A stretch of DNA of 64,000 bases from Luteibacter sp. Sphag1AF. GTDB taxonomy: Bacteria; Pseudomonadota; Gammaproteobacteria; Xanthomonadales; Rhodanobacteraceae. Shown here piece by piece: positions 16,950 through 25,750 of the stretch. A program made the translations under genes and the position numbers. The stretch covers positions 310,001 to 374,000 of the forward strand of contig NZ_JACHYH010000001.1 in NCBI RefSeq assembly GCF_014192715.1, written 5' to 3'. How positions within the stretch are numbered: the stretch's first letter is position 1; every line of letters begins with the position of its first letter. The notes under the pieces were generated by a model. It made no database searches and was not told the origin of the DNA. It worked only from the letters and a program-made list of their open reading frames with translations.

Positions 16950-18104
16950 ATGATCGTCCAACCGACCAGTCTGGCGGCTCAGCTATGGGCCGGTGCAGCT
17001 GCGGGCAGCACAGCCACCGCGGAGACCTGGCGGGTAGGCGCGTTGTTGTCTGCCACCTTGCTGGGCCAGAACGATCAGGGCAAGCTGATTCTCCAGGTCG
17101 GCGGCATGGCCGTGGAGGCTGACGCCGCAGGAACACAGCTTCCGCCGCAGTTCCAGGTGCGTGTGCTGACCCAGGGGCCGCAACCCCAGCTTGAAATCGT
17201 GGCCGCCCCCACGGGCGACCGCGTCGCCATGCAGGGCCTGCGGGAGCGGCTGCCTCAACAGAGTGGCTACGCTCCATTGCTTGGCGTGCTCAGTGCCCTT
17301 GCCCGCCGCCCCGCTGCACGCCTGCTGCCCGCACCATTGCGCGCTGCGCTGGCCACGCTTGAGGCGGCCATCGGCAAGGGCGAGGAAGTGGCCACGCCTT
17401 CGGGAATGAAAGATGCCATTGCCCGCAGCGGCCTGTTCCTCGAATCGCGCCTGGCTACTCCGGAAGAAAAAGCCCCTGCCGCAGACGACTTCAAGGCCGC
17501 CCTGCTTCAGTTGCGACGCACGCTGGACGAACTGCCGCCGCTGCGCGCGCGCGGCGGCGGCCTGCCGCAGACACTGACCGACACGGCACCGCCGTTGCGC
17601 CAGCGTTCACTGGTTCCGCAGCAGCGCCTGCCGGAACCCGCCACGGATACCGACATGGACGACCTGGTCGCCCAACTTCGCGGCGGCATCAGGGGTGCGC
17701 TGTCGCGCGTGGAAATTGCCCAGCTGGAATCCCAGCCGCACGCGGGCGTGTGGATGGTGGAAGTACCGCTGGGCGGCACGCGCGGCTACGACGTGCTCCA
17801 GTTGCGCATCGAGGAAGGTGCGTCGCGACCGGACGACCGCGAAGGCTCGTGGACGATCGGCTTTGCCATCGACCTCCCGGCGCTTGGCGCCATTCAGGGC
17901 GAGATACAGCTGCGCGTGCCACGGGTATCGGTGCGCATCTGGGCACAGCACGATGCAACCGTTACGCGCATCGAAGACGAATTCCTGCCGCTGCGCCAGT
18001 TGCTGGAACGCAGCGGCCTGCAACTGGACCACCTGTCGTGCATCCACGGCTTGCCGCAACCCGCCGGTGCCTACAGTGCCGTCCTGCTTGAAGCCACCGC
18101 ATGA
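16950..18104 (+). CDS. FliK-like flagellar hook-length control family protein
   Basis: A 384-residue soluble protein. The N-terminal half is Ala/Gly/Pro/Gln-rich and low in complexity, as in FliK. The C-terminal 130 residues (from about VWMVEVPLGG) look like the FliK C-terminal core: MVEVPL, LQLRIE, WTIGFAIDLPALGAIQGEIQLR, then RLLERSG-type helix LRQLLERSGLQL. FliK measures hook length and switches export specificity by acting on FlhB. The next gene encodes an FlhB-tail homologue, and a sigma-28 promoter lies upstream, both supporting a flagellar role. AGGAGG lies 9 bases before the ATG at 16950. It is isolated from the main flagellar cluster, so it may be a second FliK-type regulator, not the principal one. 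Confidence 0.7.
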   Translation: MIVQPTSLAAQLWAGAAAGSTATAETWRVGALLSATLLGQNDQGKLILQVGGMAVEADAAGTQLPPQFQVRVLTQGPQPQLEIVAAPTGDRVAMQGLRERLPQQSGYAPLLGVLSALARRPAARLLPAPLRAALATLEAAIGKGEEVATPSGMKDAIARSGLFLESRLATPEEKAPAADDFKAALLQLRRTLDELPPLRARGGGLPQTLTDTAPPLRQRSLVPQQRLPEPATDTDMDDLVAQLRGGIRGALSRVEIAQLESQPHAGVWMVEVPLGGTRGYDVLQLRIEEGASRPDDREGSWTIGFAIDLPALGAIQGEIQLRVPRVSVRIWAQHDATVTRIEDEFLPLRQLLERSGLQLDHLSCIHGLPQPAGAYSAVLLEATA

Positions 18105-18373
18105 CACTCAGCCTTCCGTCACCGCGACGCAGCGTGACGCTGCGCGTCGCCTCCCCCACCCACAACGGTCACAGCGAGCATCTGGACGCTGCGGCCGTCA
18201 AAGCCATGATGGATCGGGCTCAGGCGATGGGCCTGTCCTCGCCGCATCTTGATCCGCAGGTAGCCACGTTGCTGGCGGCGGTCAGGCTTCGCGACGACGT
18301 ACCGCCGGAACTCTACGCGGCACTCGCCGCCCTGATGGGCACGCTGCTTTCAGCGGCAAAAAAAGCCGAATAA
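18101..18373 (+). CDS. FhlB-like protein (FlhB/YscU C-terminal domain homologue)
   Basis: A 90-residue cytoplasmic protein resembling the C-terminal part of the export-switch protein FlhB: the helix VKAMMDRAQAMGLSSPHLDP, then VATLLAAVRLRDDVPPELYAALAALMG, which matches the FlhB/EscU C-terminus. The autocleavage motif NPTH and the membrane domain are absent. Such short homologues (FhlB) can substitute for the cleaved FlhB tail in some bacteria. Its ATG overlaps the stop of the FliK-like gene (ATGA), so a joint role in export switching is likely. Confidence 0.75.
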   Translation: MTLSLPSPRRSVTLRVASPTHNGHSEHLDAAAVKAMMDRAQAMGLSSPHLDPQVATLLAAVRLRDDVPPELYAALAALMGTLLSAAKKAE

Positions 18374-18391
18374 TCGGACGCCCCCAAAGCT

Positions 18392-19747
18392 TCAGGAAAC
18401 GCCCAGCCCCTGAATCGAAGCGGCATCGGCGGCAAACCCCGCCAGTTCCGCGAACCGGCGCCCGCGATCAGCGTAATCGTGGAACTGGTCGAAACTTGGC
18501 GCACCGGGCGACAGCAACACATAGCCGTCCCCTTCCAGCACGCGCCGGGCGATGCTCACCGCGCCAGCCAGATCGGCTGCGTGATGCACCACCGACACGC
18601 CAGCCTCCTCCAGAGACGCCGCAATCCGCTCGCCGCTGGCACCCTGGCAAATGATGGCCGTTGGCGCTTCCAGGCGCATGGCATCCACAAACGGTGTCCA
18701 GTCCAGTCCGCGATCATGGCCGCCGACGATCAACGCAATGCGCTCGCCGTGCAGGCTTTCCAGCGCAGCAAGGCTCGCCAGAGGCGTGGTACTGATCGAA
18801 TCGTTGACCCACAAGAGGCCGTCGTGTTCGCCCAGAGGCTGCAACCGATGTGGCAACGGCGCAAACGTTGCCAGCGAAGGCGCCGCCGCACGCGCGTCAT
18901 ACCCCATCAACTCCAGCGCCGCCAGCGCCGCACACGCGTTCACGGCGTTGTGCAACCCGGGGGCCGTGAGCCGGAATGTCTCTATGACGCGCTCGGTGCC
19001 ACGCCTTATCCAGCCGTCCGCCACATGCCAGCCGGCCACATCGCCGAAGCGATAGACGTCCGGATGACCTGCGACGCGGGCCATCAGCGCGGGTTGCCGC
19101 GCGTTGATCAGCACGCGCCGCGAGGCACCGGCCAGCTTCAGCTTGTCTTCCAGATACTGCTCGCGCGAGCCGTGCCAATCCAGATGCTCTTCATAGAGGC
19201 TGGTGATGACACCCAGATCCACGCCGCTGGCTTCGCTGGTCTGATAGCTGGAAAGCTCGATGACCCAGAGTTCCGCTTCCGCCGCATCCAGTTCCAGCAG
19301 CGGCAAACCGATATTGCCCGCCAGCGCCGTACGCACTCCCAGTGACCGGGCCATATGTGCGATCAGCGCGCTGGTGGTGCTTTTGCCTTTGGTGCCCGTC
19401 ACGCCAATGGTGTGCGCATTGCGATGGCTGAGAAACCACAGCGCCGTTCCAGACGTGAACCGGGTGCCGCGTGCCGAAGCATCCAGAAGCTCGGGCTTGT
19501 AGGCGGATATGCCCGGCGACTTGATGACCACGTCGAACCCGGCCAGTGCATCGGCATCCGGCGCCGCCTCGTGCACCGCCACGCCTGCGCCATACAGGTG
19601 ACGGACGACCTCGGCTTCCGAGGTGGAACAGAACACATCCACGCTTTGCCCGGGCAAGTGGGCGCGCAACGCATTCAGCGCTGCGCGGCCTTCCCGACCA
19701 AAACCCCACACCGCGACACGGCGGCCTTCCAGTTCAGCCCAGGGCAT
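18392..19747 (-). CDS. murD2: UDP-MurNAc-L-Ala--L-glutamate ligase MurD2
   Basis: A 451-residue Mur ligase. The adjacent murL gene identifies it as the MurD2 form, characterised in Xanthomonas, which adds L-glutamate (not D-glutamate) to UDP-MurNAc-L-Ala. The N-terminal nucleotide-binding domain contains VAVWGFGREGRAAL. The ATP loop reads GVTGTKGKSTTS (from residue 115) in place of the usual GTNGKT of MurD. NDSISTTPLASLAAL and LIVGGHDRGLDW are typical MurD segments. The start overlaps murL by 14 bases, and the order lysAC-murL-murD2 indicates one operon. If this organism also has a standard murD and murI, the two routes would coexist. Confidence 0.87.
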   Translation of the reverse strand: MPWAELEGRRVAVWGFGREGRAALNALRAHLPGQSVDVFCSTSEAEVVRHLYGAGVAVHEAAPDADALAGFDVVIKSPGISAYKPELLDASARGTRFTSGTALWFLSHRNAHTIGVTGTKGKSTTSALIAHMARSLGVRTALAGNIGLPLLELDAAEAELWVIELSSYQTSEASGVDLGVITSLYEEHLDWHGSREQYLEDKLKLAGASRRVLINARQPALMARVAGHPDVYRFGDVAGWHVADGWIRRGTERVIETFRLTAPGLHNAVNACAALAALELMGYDARAAAPSLATFAPLPHRLQPLGEHDGLLWVNDSISTTPLASLAALESLHGERIALIVGGHDRGLDWTPFVDAMRLEAPTAIICQGASGERIAASLEEAGVSVVHHAADLAGAVSIARRVLEGDGYVLLSPGAPSFDQFHDYADRGRRFAELAGFAADAASIQGLGVS

Positions 19748-21080
19748 CCAATGCTCCGATCAAACGTTGAGGCACCAGATGGGATGCCCCCGGCAACAGC
19801 CAGGGCTCCAGCGCCAGCTCTTCGACATTCAACTGCGGCAACACGTCACGACGGAAGCGCACGATCAGCGCATCTTCCTGCCATTCGGGGCGTTGCGACA
19901 GTGCATACATCGCCGCCCGGGCTTCGGCCCCTTCGCCGACGCATTCAAACGGCTTGTGGTCCTGGAACTCCAGCAACGCGTCGAAACCCGCGACCTGCTC
20001 TTCGTCGTCCAGCAGGTTACGCCCAAAAATGGACAGCAACCGCTGTTTGGCCACAAACGGCGCCAGTGCAAGAAAAACGAAGTGGCATTTCGGACACTGG
20101 CCGCACCAGCGATCCGCCGGCTTCGGGCCGAGGATGCGGAAGTTACGGTTGCAACTGGAGAACACGTCGAAGTACGGCGTACCCAGCCGTGCGAACGCGG
20201 AGGTGACGGCAAGCTCGGAATACGGACGCAGCAGCGAGCAATAGTTGAGATCGCGCGCCACGTGCGTATGCAGGTAATCGTGGAAGGACTTCTCGAAACC
20301 GAAGCCCTTGCTCCACTGGTGGTTCACTTCCTGCCCCTCGTACTCGAGGGTGGCCACCGATGCGGAACGCTCGTTGGCAAACACGATGCTGTCGTAGCCA
20401 TAGAGGATGGCGGCCAGCACCAGGATGGCAGAGTTGATCGCGGTGACCGGGATATGGCCGTTCCATGCACCCAACCGGTTCAGCTCGAACAGGCCGGGCG
20501 CCAGTTCGCGGGTGATGTTGAGCATCGACAGGCCCGTGCGCTCGGCGCACGTGGCAATCAAAGGGGAGTTCCCTACCCATACGGCCGTGGCATCGGCACC
20601 GGTGGACTTCACCGCTTCCACGGCAACCACCGAATCCTTGCCACCGCCAATGGGCAGCAACGAGCGCTCGGGCAGGCCAATGGCCGGCGCGGGCGCAGGA
20701 CGCGCGCCGTTGGCCGGGAAGTTCACCCGGCCGCGCAGGTCCAGCTTGTTGCGATACGCAAACTCCGCCAGGCCGTGCAGATAGAGCGCATCCAGGAGCA
20801 CGGCGGTATCCGCATCGGGCTCCCAGCCTTGCACCTCGATACGCGACGGAATGCCGGCCTTGTAATAACTGACGCCAGCGACCAGATGCAGCAGGCGAAG
20901 CGCCGACGAAAAGGCTTCTGCCCGCCCCTCGGGAATGGCCGGCGCACCGGGGAACGTGATGCGTTCCACCAGCTCGGGCCCCTGATCGAACGCATACACC
21001 AGCTCGGCCACGCCATCGGCGAAGCTCGAACGGATAAAACGGAACGCTGCGGCGCCGCGCGGGTCGATGTAGTTACTCAT
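19734..21080 (-). CDS. murL: UDP-MurNAc-L-alanyl-L-glutamate epimerase MurL
   Basis: A 448-residue enzyme. It inverts the terminal L-Glu of UDP-MurNAc-L-Ala-L-Glu to D-Glu, using ATP and Mg2+, and thereby replaces glutamate racemase MurI for peptidoglycan synthesis. An ATP-pyrophosphatase-type PP-loop is visible as LPIGGGKDS (GGGKDS at 145-150), consistent with an adenylated intermediate. The putative metal or structural CxxC is in WCGQCPKC. ANERSASVATLEYEG and FSSCNRNFR are other conserved-looking segments. Translation is coupled to lysAC by an ATGA overlap, and its 3' end overlaps murD2. The assignment rests on recognising the protein and its partner. Confidence 0.88.
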   Translation of the reverse strand: MSNYIDPRGAAAFRFIRSSFADGVAELVYAFDQGPELVERITFPGAPAIPEGRAEAFSSALRLLHLVAGVSYYKAGIPSRIEVQGWEPDADTAVLLDALYLHGLAEFAYRNKLDLRGRVNFPANGARPAPAPAIGLPERSLLPIGGGKDSVVAVEAVKSTGADATAVWVGNSPLIATCAERTGLSMLNITRELAPGLFELNRLGAWNGHIPVTAINSAILVLAAILYGYDSIVFANERSASVATLEYEGQEVNHQWSKGFGFEKSFHDYLHTHVARDLNYCSLLRPYSELAVTSAFARLGTPYFDVFSSCNRNFRILGPKPADRWCGQCPKCHFVFLALAPFVAKQRLLSIFGRNLLDDEEQVAGFDALLEFQDHKPFECVGEGAEARAAMYALSQRPEWQEDALIVRFRRDVLPQLNVEELALEPWLLPGASHLVPQRLIGALDALG

Positions 21081-23689
21081 GGCAGCAGCACCTCATCGGC
21101 TTCATCACGCAGGTTGTAGCGCGACGACATCACCGCCCCATACGCTCCTGCCTGTCCTATCAGGATGACGTCATCCTCCTTCGACTCCGGAAGGCGGCGA
21201 TCCGAGCCGAGCACGTCGCCGGATTCGCAGATGGGCCCGACCACCTGATACATGGTGGTAGCGGCTTCGCCGAAGCGCGAGATGTTGGCGATGTCGTGCC
21301 ACGCATCGTAAAGCGCCGGACGGATGAGGCTGTTCATGCCGGTGTCGATGCCGAGGTAGCGCACGCTGGCGCCCTTTTCCTTTTCCTGGGTGACGCGTGC
21401 AAGCAGCACGCCCGCATCAGCCACAAGGAAACGGCCAGGCTCCATCCAGACCTGGAACTGCGGATACGCCTGACGCACGGATTTGAGCACGCGATCCAGC
21501 GCCGTCATGTCCAGAGGCGTTTCGCCCGGATGCGACGGCACGCCCAGGCCACCACCGATGTCCAGAATGGAAATGCTGCCGATGCGCTCGGCAAGCGCAG
21601 CCAGCTGCGAATACACCTCGCCCCAGTGCGCGGCATCGAGAATGCCCGAGCCCAGATGCGCATGCAGGCCGATGACCCGCGCTCCTGCTTCGTGCGCCAG
21701 CGTGAGGAAGCGGTCGATGTGTTCGATGGGCACACCAAACTTGCTGCCCGTGCCGCCCGTGCGCACCTTTTCGTGATGACCCAGGCCGCGGCCAAGATCA
21801 ACGCGAAGCATGATGTCGCGACCGGCGAAAAGATCGCCCCAGTGTTCAATCGGATGCAGCGCATCGATGCCGATGGTGGCGCGCGTCTTCAACGCGGCCA
21901 CGAAGTCGCGGCGCGCGGCAAAGTTGGGCGTGAAGAGAATCGGCGCACTTTCCGGCACGGCGGCCATCACGGCGGCAAGCTCGCCGGGCGACACGCATTC
22001 GAATGCCATGCCTTCTTCGGCCAGCGCTTTGAGGATGCCCGGATGCGTGTTTGCCTTCACCGCGAAGTGCACGCGATCCACCGCCGACAATGCTTTCAGG
22101 CGACGGGCCTGCGCGCGGATGGTCGGCACGTTGTACACGTAGCGCGGCGTACGCTCCTGCGCCAGAGCGAGCAGCTTCGGAATATCGCCCTGCCACCACT
22201 GGGCAGGTGGCAGCACCTGCTCGCCCGCGCCGTACAGCGCCTGCCAGCTGGGACCAAACACCAGGCTGTCGTCGGTGCGCAGCGCACCCGCGCCGATCAG
22301 CAGTTCGTGCAGACGCGGCAGCATGTCGTCCACCACATCCTCATCCACCACGAAGGTGATGTTGAGATTGTTGGAGGACTGCGAAATCAGATGCACGCGA
22401 AGCTGACCAAACTCAGCCAGCACGCCGGACAACTTGTGCAGCATGGAACGCATGCCGCGTCCCACCAGTGTGATCGCCGCGCACGGCGCGATGACCTTCA
22501 CCCGGCACACGCGTGCCAGATCGGCGGCGAGTGCAGCGATGGCGTCCGAATCGAGCAGGTTCTCGGTTGGGTCAAGGGAGACGGTGACGTTGGTCTCGGC
22601 CGAACCGATCAGATCGACCGACAGACCGTGACGCTTGAATGCATCAAACACGTCGGCAAGAAAGCCGACCTGCTGCCACATGCCTACCGACTCCATCGAG
22701 ATCAGCGTGATGCCCTTGCGCGCGCTGATCGCCTTGATGCTGGGCGCATGCTCGCGCACTTCCGGCCCGATGGCCGTGCCTTCCAGCTCCGGCCGGTTGG
22801 TGTCCTTGATGAGCAACGGCACGCGGGGTTCGCGCAACGGCGAAAGACACCGCGGATGCAGCACCTTGGCACCGGTGGAGGCGATTTCCTGAGCCTCTTC
22901 GTAGTCTAGGCGCTGCAACAGGCGGGCGCCGGCCACCTGGCGCGGATTGGCACTGAACATGCCGGCCACGTCGGTCCAGATTTCCACGCGCTGCGCACGC
23001 AGCAGCGCGCCGAGGTAAGCGGCCGAGGTATCGGAGCCACCACGTCCCAGCAGCACGGTACGACCTTCTTCATCCCGGGCGATGAAACCCTGGGTGATGA
23101 AGACCTCGCCCTGTGCCGCGAGGCGAGCCGACAGTTCGGCGTCGTAATGCGGCTCGACCATGGCCGAGAGCAGTCGGGTGCGCTCGTTCTGGTTGGGCAA
23201 CGCAACGGACGCGAGGCAGTCGCGCGCGTCCAGCCATGCGGTCGGCAGGCCGTTCGCACTGAGAAATGCCGCACCCAGCGCGCTGGACATCAGCTCGCCA
23301 TGGGCCTGCACCCGCGCCTGCCAGGCCAGTTCGCCAAGCGGGCCGGCGCCGGTTTCGGCAAGGTCGGCAAGGTCGGCCAGGCGCGCGCCGAGGGTCTCGG
23401 GCATGGTCAGCGCCATGTCCGCCAGCAACGCATGGTGACGATCGGCCAGTGCGGCGGCCGCCTCCGAGCGACGTTTCGATTCGGTGTGAGTGCAAAGCTG
23501 TTTCAGGCCATCGGTGATGCCGGACAGGGCCGACACAACGATCAGAACACGGGCGCCTTCGGCGCGACGGGTTGCTGCGAGTTCAAGGATGTTGCGCCAG
23601 CGCGCAACCGTGGCAACAGAGGTGCCACCGAACTTCATGACGATCCAGGGCGCGTTGGCGGACAACGGCGCGTTTGCGATTTCTCTCAC
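21077..23689 (-). CDS. lysAC: bifunctional aspartate kinase / diaminopimelate decarboxylase
   Basis: An 870-residue fusion catalysing the first and last steps of lysine synthesis. The N-terminal aspartokinase begins WIVMKFGGTS (catalytic Lys19) and includes GRGGSDTSA and FITQGFIA, followed by two ACT regulatory domains (from about ISMESVGMW and VGRGMRSMLHK). The C-terminal half is PLP-dependent DAP decarboxylase, with FAVKANTHPG (PLP lysine K545), LHAHLGSGI, DIGGGLGVP, EPGRFLVADAG and the closing CESGDVLG. The fusion is a hallmark of Xanthomonadales. I chose GTG at 23689, which yields the usual length; an ORF extension to 23821 has no family resemblance. It heads the operon with murL and murD2, linking DAP/lysine balance to wall synthesis. 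Confidence 0.93.
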   Translation of the reverse strand: MREIANAPLSANAPWIVMKFGGTSVATVARWRNILELAATRRAEGARVLIVVSALSGITDGLKQLCTHTESKRRSEAAAALADRHHALLADMALTMPETLGARLADLADLAETGAGPLGELAWQARVQAHGELMSSALGAAFLSANGLPTAWLDARDCLASVALPNQNERTRLLSAMVEPHYDAELSARLAAQGEVFITQGFIARDEEGRTVLLGRGGSDTSAAYLGALLRAQRVEIWTDVAGMFSANPRQVAGARLLQRLDYEEAQEIASTGAKVLHPRCLSPLREPRVPLLIKDTNRPELEGTAIGPEVREHAPSIKAISARKGITLISMESVGMWQQVGFLADVFDAFKRHGLSVDLIGSAETNVTVSLDPTENLLDSDAIAALAADLARVCRVKVIAPCAAITLVGRGMRSMLHKLSGVLAEFGQLRVHLISQSSNNLNITFVVDEDVVDDMLPRLHELLIGAGALRTDDSLVFGPSWQALYGAGEQVLPPAQWWQGDIPKLLALAQERTPRYVYNVPTIRAQARRLKALSAVDRVHFAVKANTHPGILKALAEEGMAFECVSPGELAAVMAAVPESAPILFTPNFAARRDFVAALKTRATIGIDALHPIEHWGDLFAGRDIMLRVDLGRGLGHHEKVRTGGTGSKFGVPIEHIDRFLTLAHEAGARVIGLHAHLGSGILDAAHWGEVYSQLAALAERIGSISILDIGGGLGVPSHPGETPLDMTALDRVLKSVRQAYPQFQVWMEPGRFLVADAGVLLARVTQEKEKGASVRYLGIDTGMNSLIRPALYDAWHDIANISRFGEAATTMYQVVGPICESGDVLGSDRRLPESKEDDVILIGQAGAYGAVMSSRYNLRDEADEVLLP

Positions 23690-23839
23690 TTGGGAATCTA
23701 TGCCGGTAGTGGTGGGTGGGTAAAAAGTAGACGCCGGAGTGTTGCGCTGCGGGAAAGAAAAGGCAACGAGGGCACGGCGCTCTTGCTCCCTGCGCCCCTG
23801 CCCGCCATCCTTCACGGCCACTCATCACGAAGCGCCGCC

Positions 23840-25153
23840 ATGTCTTCCTCAGGCTACGTTCGCCGTCTCACGCTCATGGATGCCGCGTTGATCGTCGTCG
23901 GCGGCATCATCGGCGGGGGCATCTTCGTCAACCCGTATATCGCGGCGCAGCGCACCTCCTCCGGATTGATCCTGCTGCTTCTGTGGGTGGGCGGCGGCCT
24001 GCTCACCCTGGTGGGAGCGCTGTGCTACGCAGAACTTGGCGCCCGCCGCCCGCAGGCGGGCGGCAGCTACGTCTATCTGCGCGAGGCCTTTGGACGTCCG
24101 GCCGGATTCCTTTTTGGCTGGACCATGCTGCTGGTGATCTACAGCGGCAGCAGCGCTGCGGTAGCCACGATTTTTGCCCTGTACGCCACCCCGGCGCTGG
24201 GTCTGCCGCCATCCATGACCCAGCCGCTGACCGTGGGTGCGCTGGTCTTCGTTACCGGACTGAACCTTTTCGGCATTCGTTTCGGCGCCCAGGTGCAGAA
24301 CCTGTTCGCCATCCTGAAGCTGGCGGCGGTGGCGGTGCTGGTCGTCACGGGCCTGGCTTTCGCCGGATCCGGCGCCACCAAGGCGCTGGCCGCCGACCCG
24401 GCCGTGACCGACGTGGGCTTCGTGGGCGCCCTGCTGCCGGTGCTGTTCGCCTATAGCGGCTTCACCTATCTGAACAACCTCGCCGGCGAAGTCCGCGATC
24501 CGCAGCGCACCCTGCCCCGCGCCCTGTTCGTCGGCATGCTGATCGTGGTGGCGGCCTATGCGCTGACCAACTTCGCCTATCTGGCCGTGCTGGGCCATGG
24601 CGGCCTGGCAGAAAGCCGCGCCCCTGCCGCGGATGTCATGCGCCGGGTCTTCGGCGAGGCCGGTGCGCGCGTGATCGCCATCGGCATCGCGATCTCCGCC
24701 CTGGGTTTCTGCAACATCACCCTCGTGGCCGGCGCCCGCGTTTTGCAGGTGATGGGCGATGACGGCATGTTCTTCCGCATCGTGGCGAAACTGCACCCGA
24801 AACATCACACGCCCAACATCGCCCTGATGATGCTGAGCGGCTGGGCCATCGTGCTGGCCGTGACCACCGATTTCGAGCAACTGCTCAATTTCGCCACGTT
24901 CGGCGACTGGTCGGCGTGTGCCATCACCATCGCCACGCTGTTCTGGTACCGGCTGCGCGACCGGGAGGCTCCGGCCTTCCTGACCCCGGCCTACCCGTTG
25001 CTGCCCATCGTGTTCCTCATGACCGTGGTGGGCGTCGTGGTGGCTACTGCCATCAAGAACCCGCTGAGTGCCGGAGTCGTGGGCGCCATCGTGGTAGCTG
25101 GCGTGCCTGTTTACTTCGTCTGGCGACGCCTGTTCAGTAAAGTCGTCCACTAA
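23840..25153 (+). CDS. APC-family amino acid permease
   Basis: A 437-residue inner-membrane transporter with about twelve hydrophobic segments. The N-terminal signature IVVGGIIGGGIFVNPYI is the substrate- and ion-binding unwound helix of APC transporters, and GGSYVYLREAFGRPAGFLFGW is the classic second motif. LFAYSGFTYLNNLAGEVRDP marks helix 6 and its loop. The start ATG at 23840 is taken just before the first helix; the open frame upstream opposes lysAC and is not coding. It is divergently oriented from lysAC, so a role in amino-acid uptake is likely, with substrate unknown. Confidence 0.88.
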   Translation: MSSSGYVRRLTLMDAALIVVGGIIGGGIFVNPYIAAQRTSSGLILLLLWVGGGLLTLVGALCYAELGARRPQAGGSYVYLREAFGRPAGFLFGWTMLLVIYSGSSAAVATIFALYATPALGLPPSMTQPLTVGALVFVTGLNLFGIRFGAQVQNLFAILKLAAVAVLVVTGLAFAGSGATKALAADPAVTDVGFVGALLPVLFAYSGFTYLNNLAGEVRDPQRTLPRALFVGMLIVVAAYALTNFAYLAVLGHGGLAESRAPAADVMRRVFGEAGARVIAIGIAISALGFCNITLVAGARVLQVMGDDGMFFRIVAKLHPKHHTPNIALMMLSGWAIVLAVTTDFEQLLNFATFGDWSACAITIATLFWYRLRDREAPAFLTPAYPLLPIVFLMTVVGVVVATAIKNPLSAGVVGAIVVAGVPVYFVWRRLFSKVVH

Positions 25154-25201
25154 ACGACGCCACCGATGCGACAATGATTCGGTACGAGTGAAGGAAACCG
25201 A

Positions 25202-25750
25202 ATGGCACAGCAAGGCCCGAACGCCCCAGTCCCCGTCCCGACTGCCGACGCCCATCAGCCGGCTCCCCGGCCCGTGCGCGAAGGCATTGATCTGGTGGTG
25301 AACGACAAGCGCTACCGGCACACGGGCGACGCATCCATGCCCCTGCTCTGGTACCTGCGCGACGAACTGCGTCTTACGGGCGCCAAATACGGCTGCGACT
25401 CCGGCGAGTGCGGCTTCTGCACCGTGCTGGTGGACGGCAAGGCCGTGCAGGCCTGCGCCACCAAAATGGAAAAGCTCGCCGGCAAGCGGGTCACCACCGT
25501 GGAAGGTCTGGCCGATGGCCAGGGCAACCTTCATCCGGTGCAGCAGGCATGGATCACCGAAGACGCCACCCTGTGCGGCTACTGCCAGCCCGGCCAGCTC
25601 ATGGCTGCCGTGGATCTACTGGCCCGCCAGAAGAACCCGTCTGACGCCGACATCGACAAGATCACCAACCTCTGCCGCTGCGGCAGTTACGGCCCGATTC
25701 GCAAAGCCATCAAGCGTGCTGCTGCGGCCATGAAGGACGCCAAGGCATGA
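25202..25750 (+). CDS. [2Fe-2S] small subunit of a molybdenum hydroxylase (IorA-like)
   Basis: A 182-residue iron-sulphur subunit of the isoquinoline 1-oxidoreductase/xanthine dehydrogenase class. The plant-type cluster Cys pattern CDSGECGFC with VQAC eleven residues on, and the second cluster CGYCQ with CRCGSYG, are all intact. It relays electrons from the molybdenum cofactor of the large subunit. AAGGAAACCG precedes the ATG at 25202. It overlaps the large-subunit gene as ATGA. The N-terminal 30 residues are Pro-rich with no own signal, so it probably travels with the Tat signal of the large subunit. No FAD subunit or haem partner is adjacent. Confidence 0.9.
   Translation: MAQQGPNAPVPVPTADAHQPAPRPVREGIDLVVNDKRYRHTGDASMPLLWYLRDELRLTGAKYGCDSGECGFCTVLVDGKAVQACATKMEKLAGKRVTTVEGLADGQGNLHPVQQAWITEDATLCGYCQPGQLMAAVDLLARQKNPSDADIDKITNLCRCGSYGPIRKAIKRAAAAMKDAKA

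Noticed and set aside
23849-25534. 561-codon minus-strand open frame across the APC permease and Fe-S subunit
   Set aside because: It spans two real genes in antisense, with His/Gly/Gln-rich composition typical of shadow frames.
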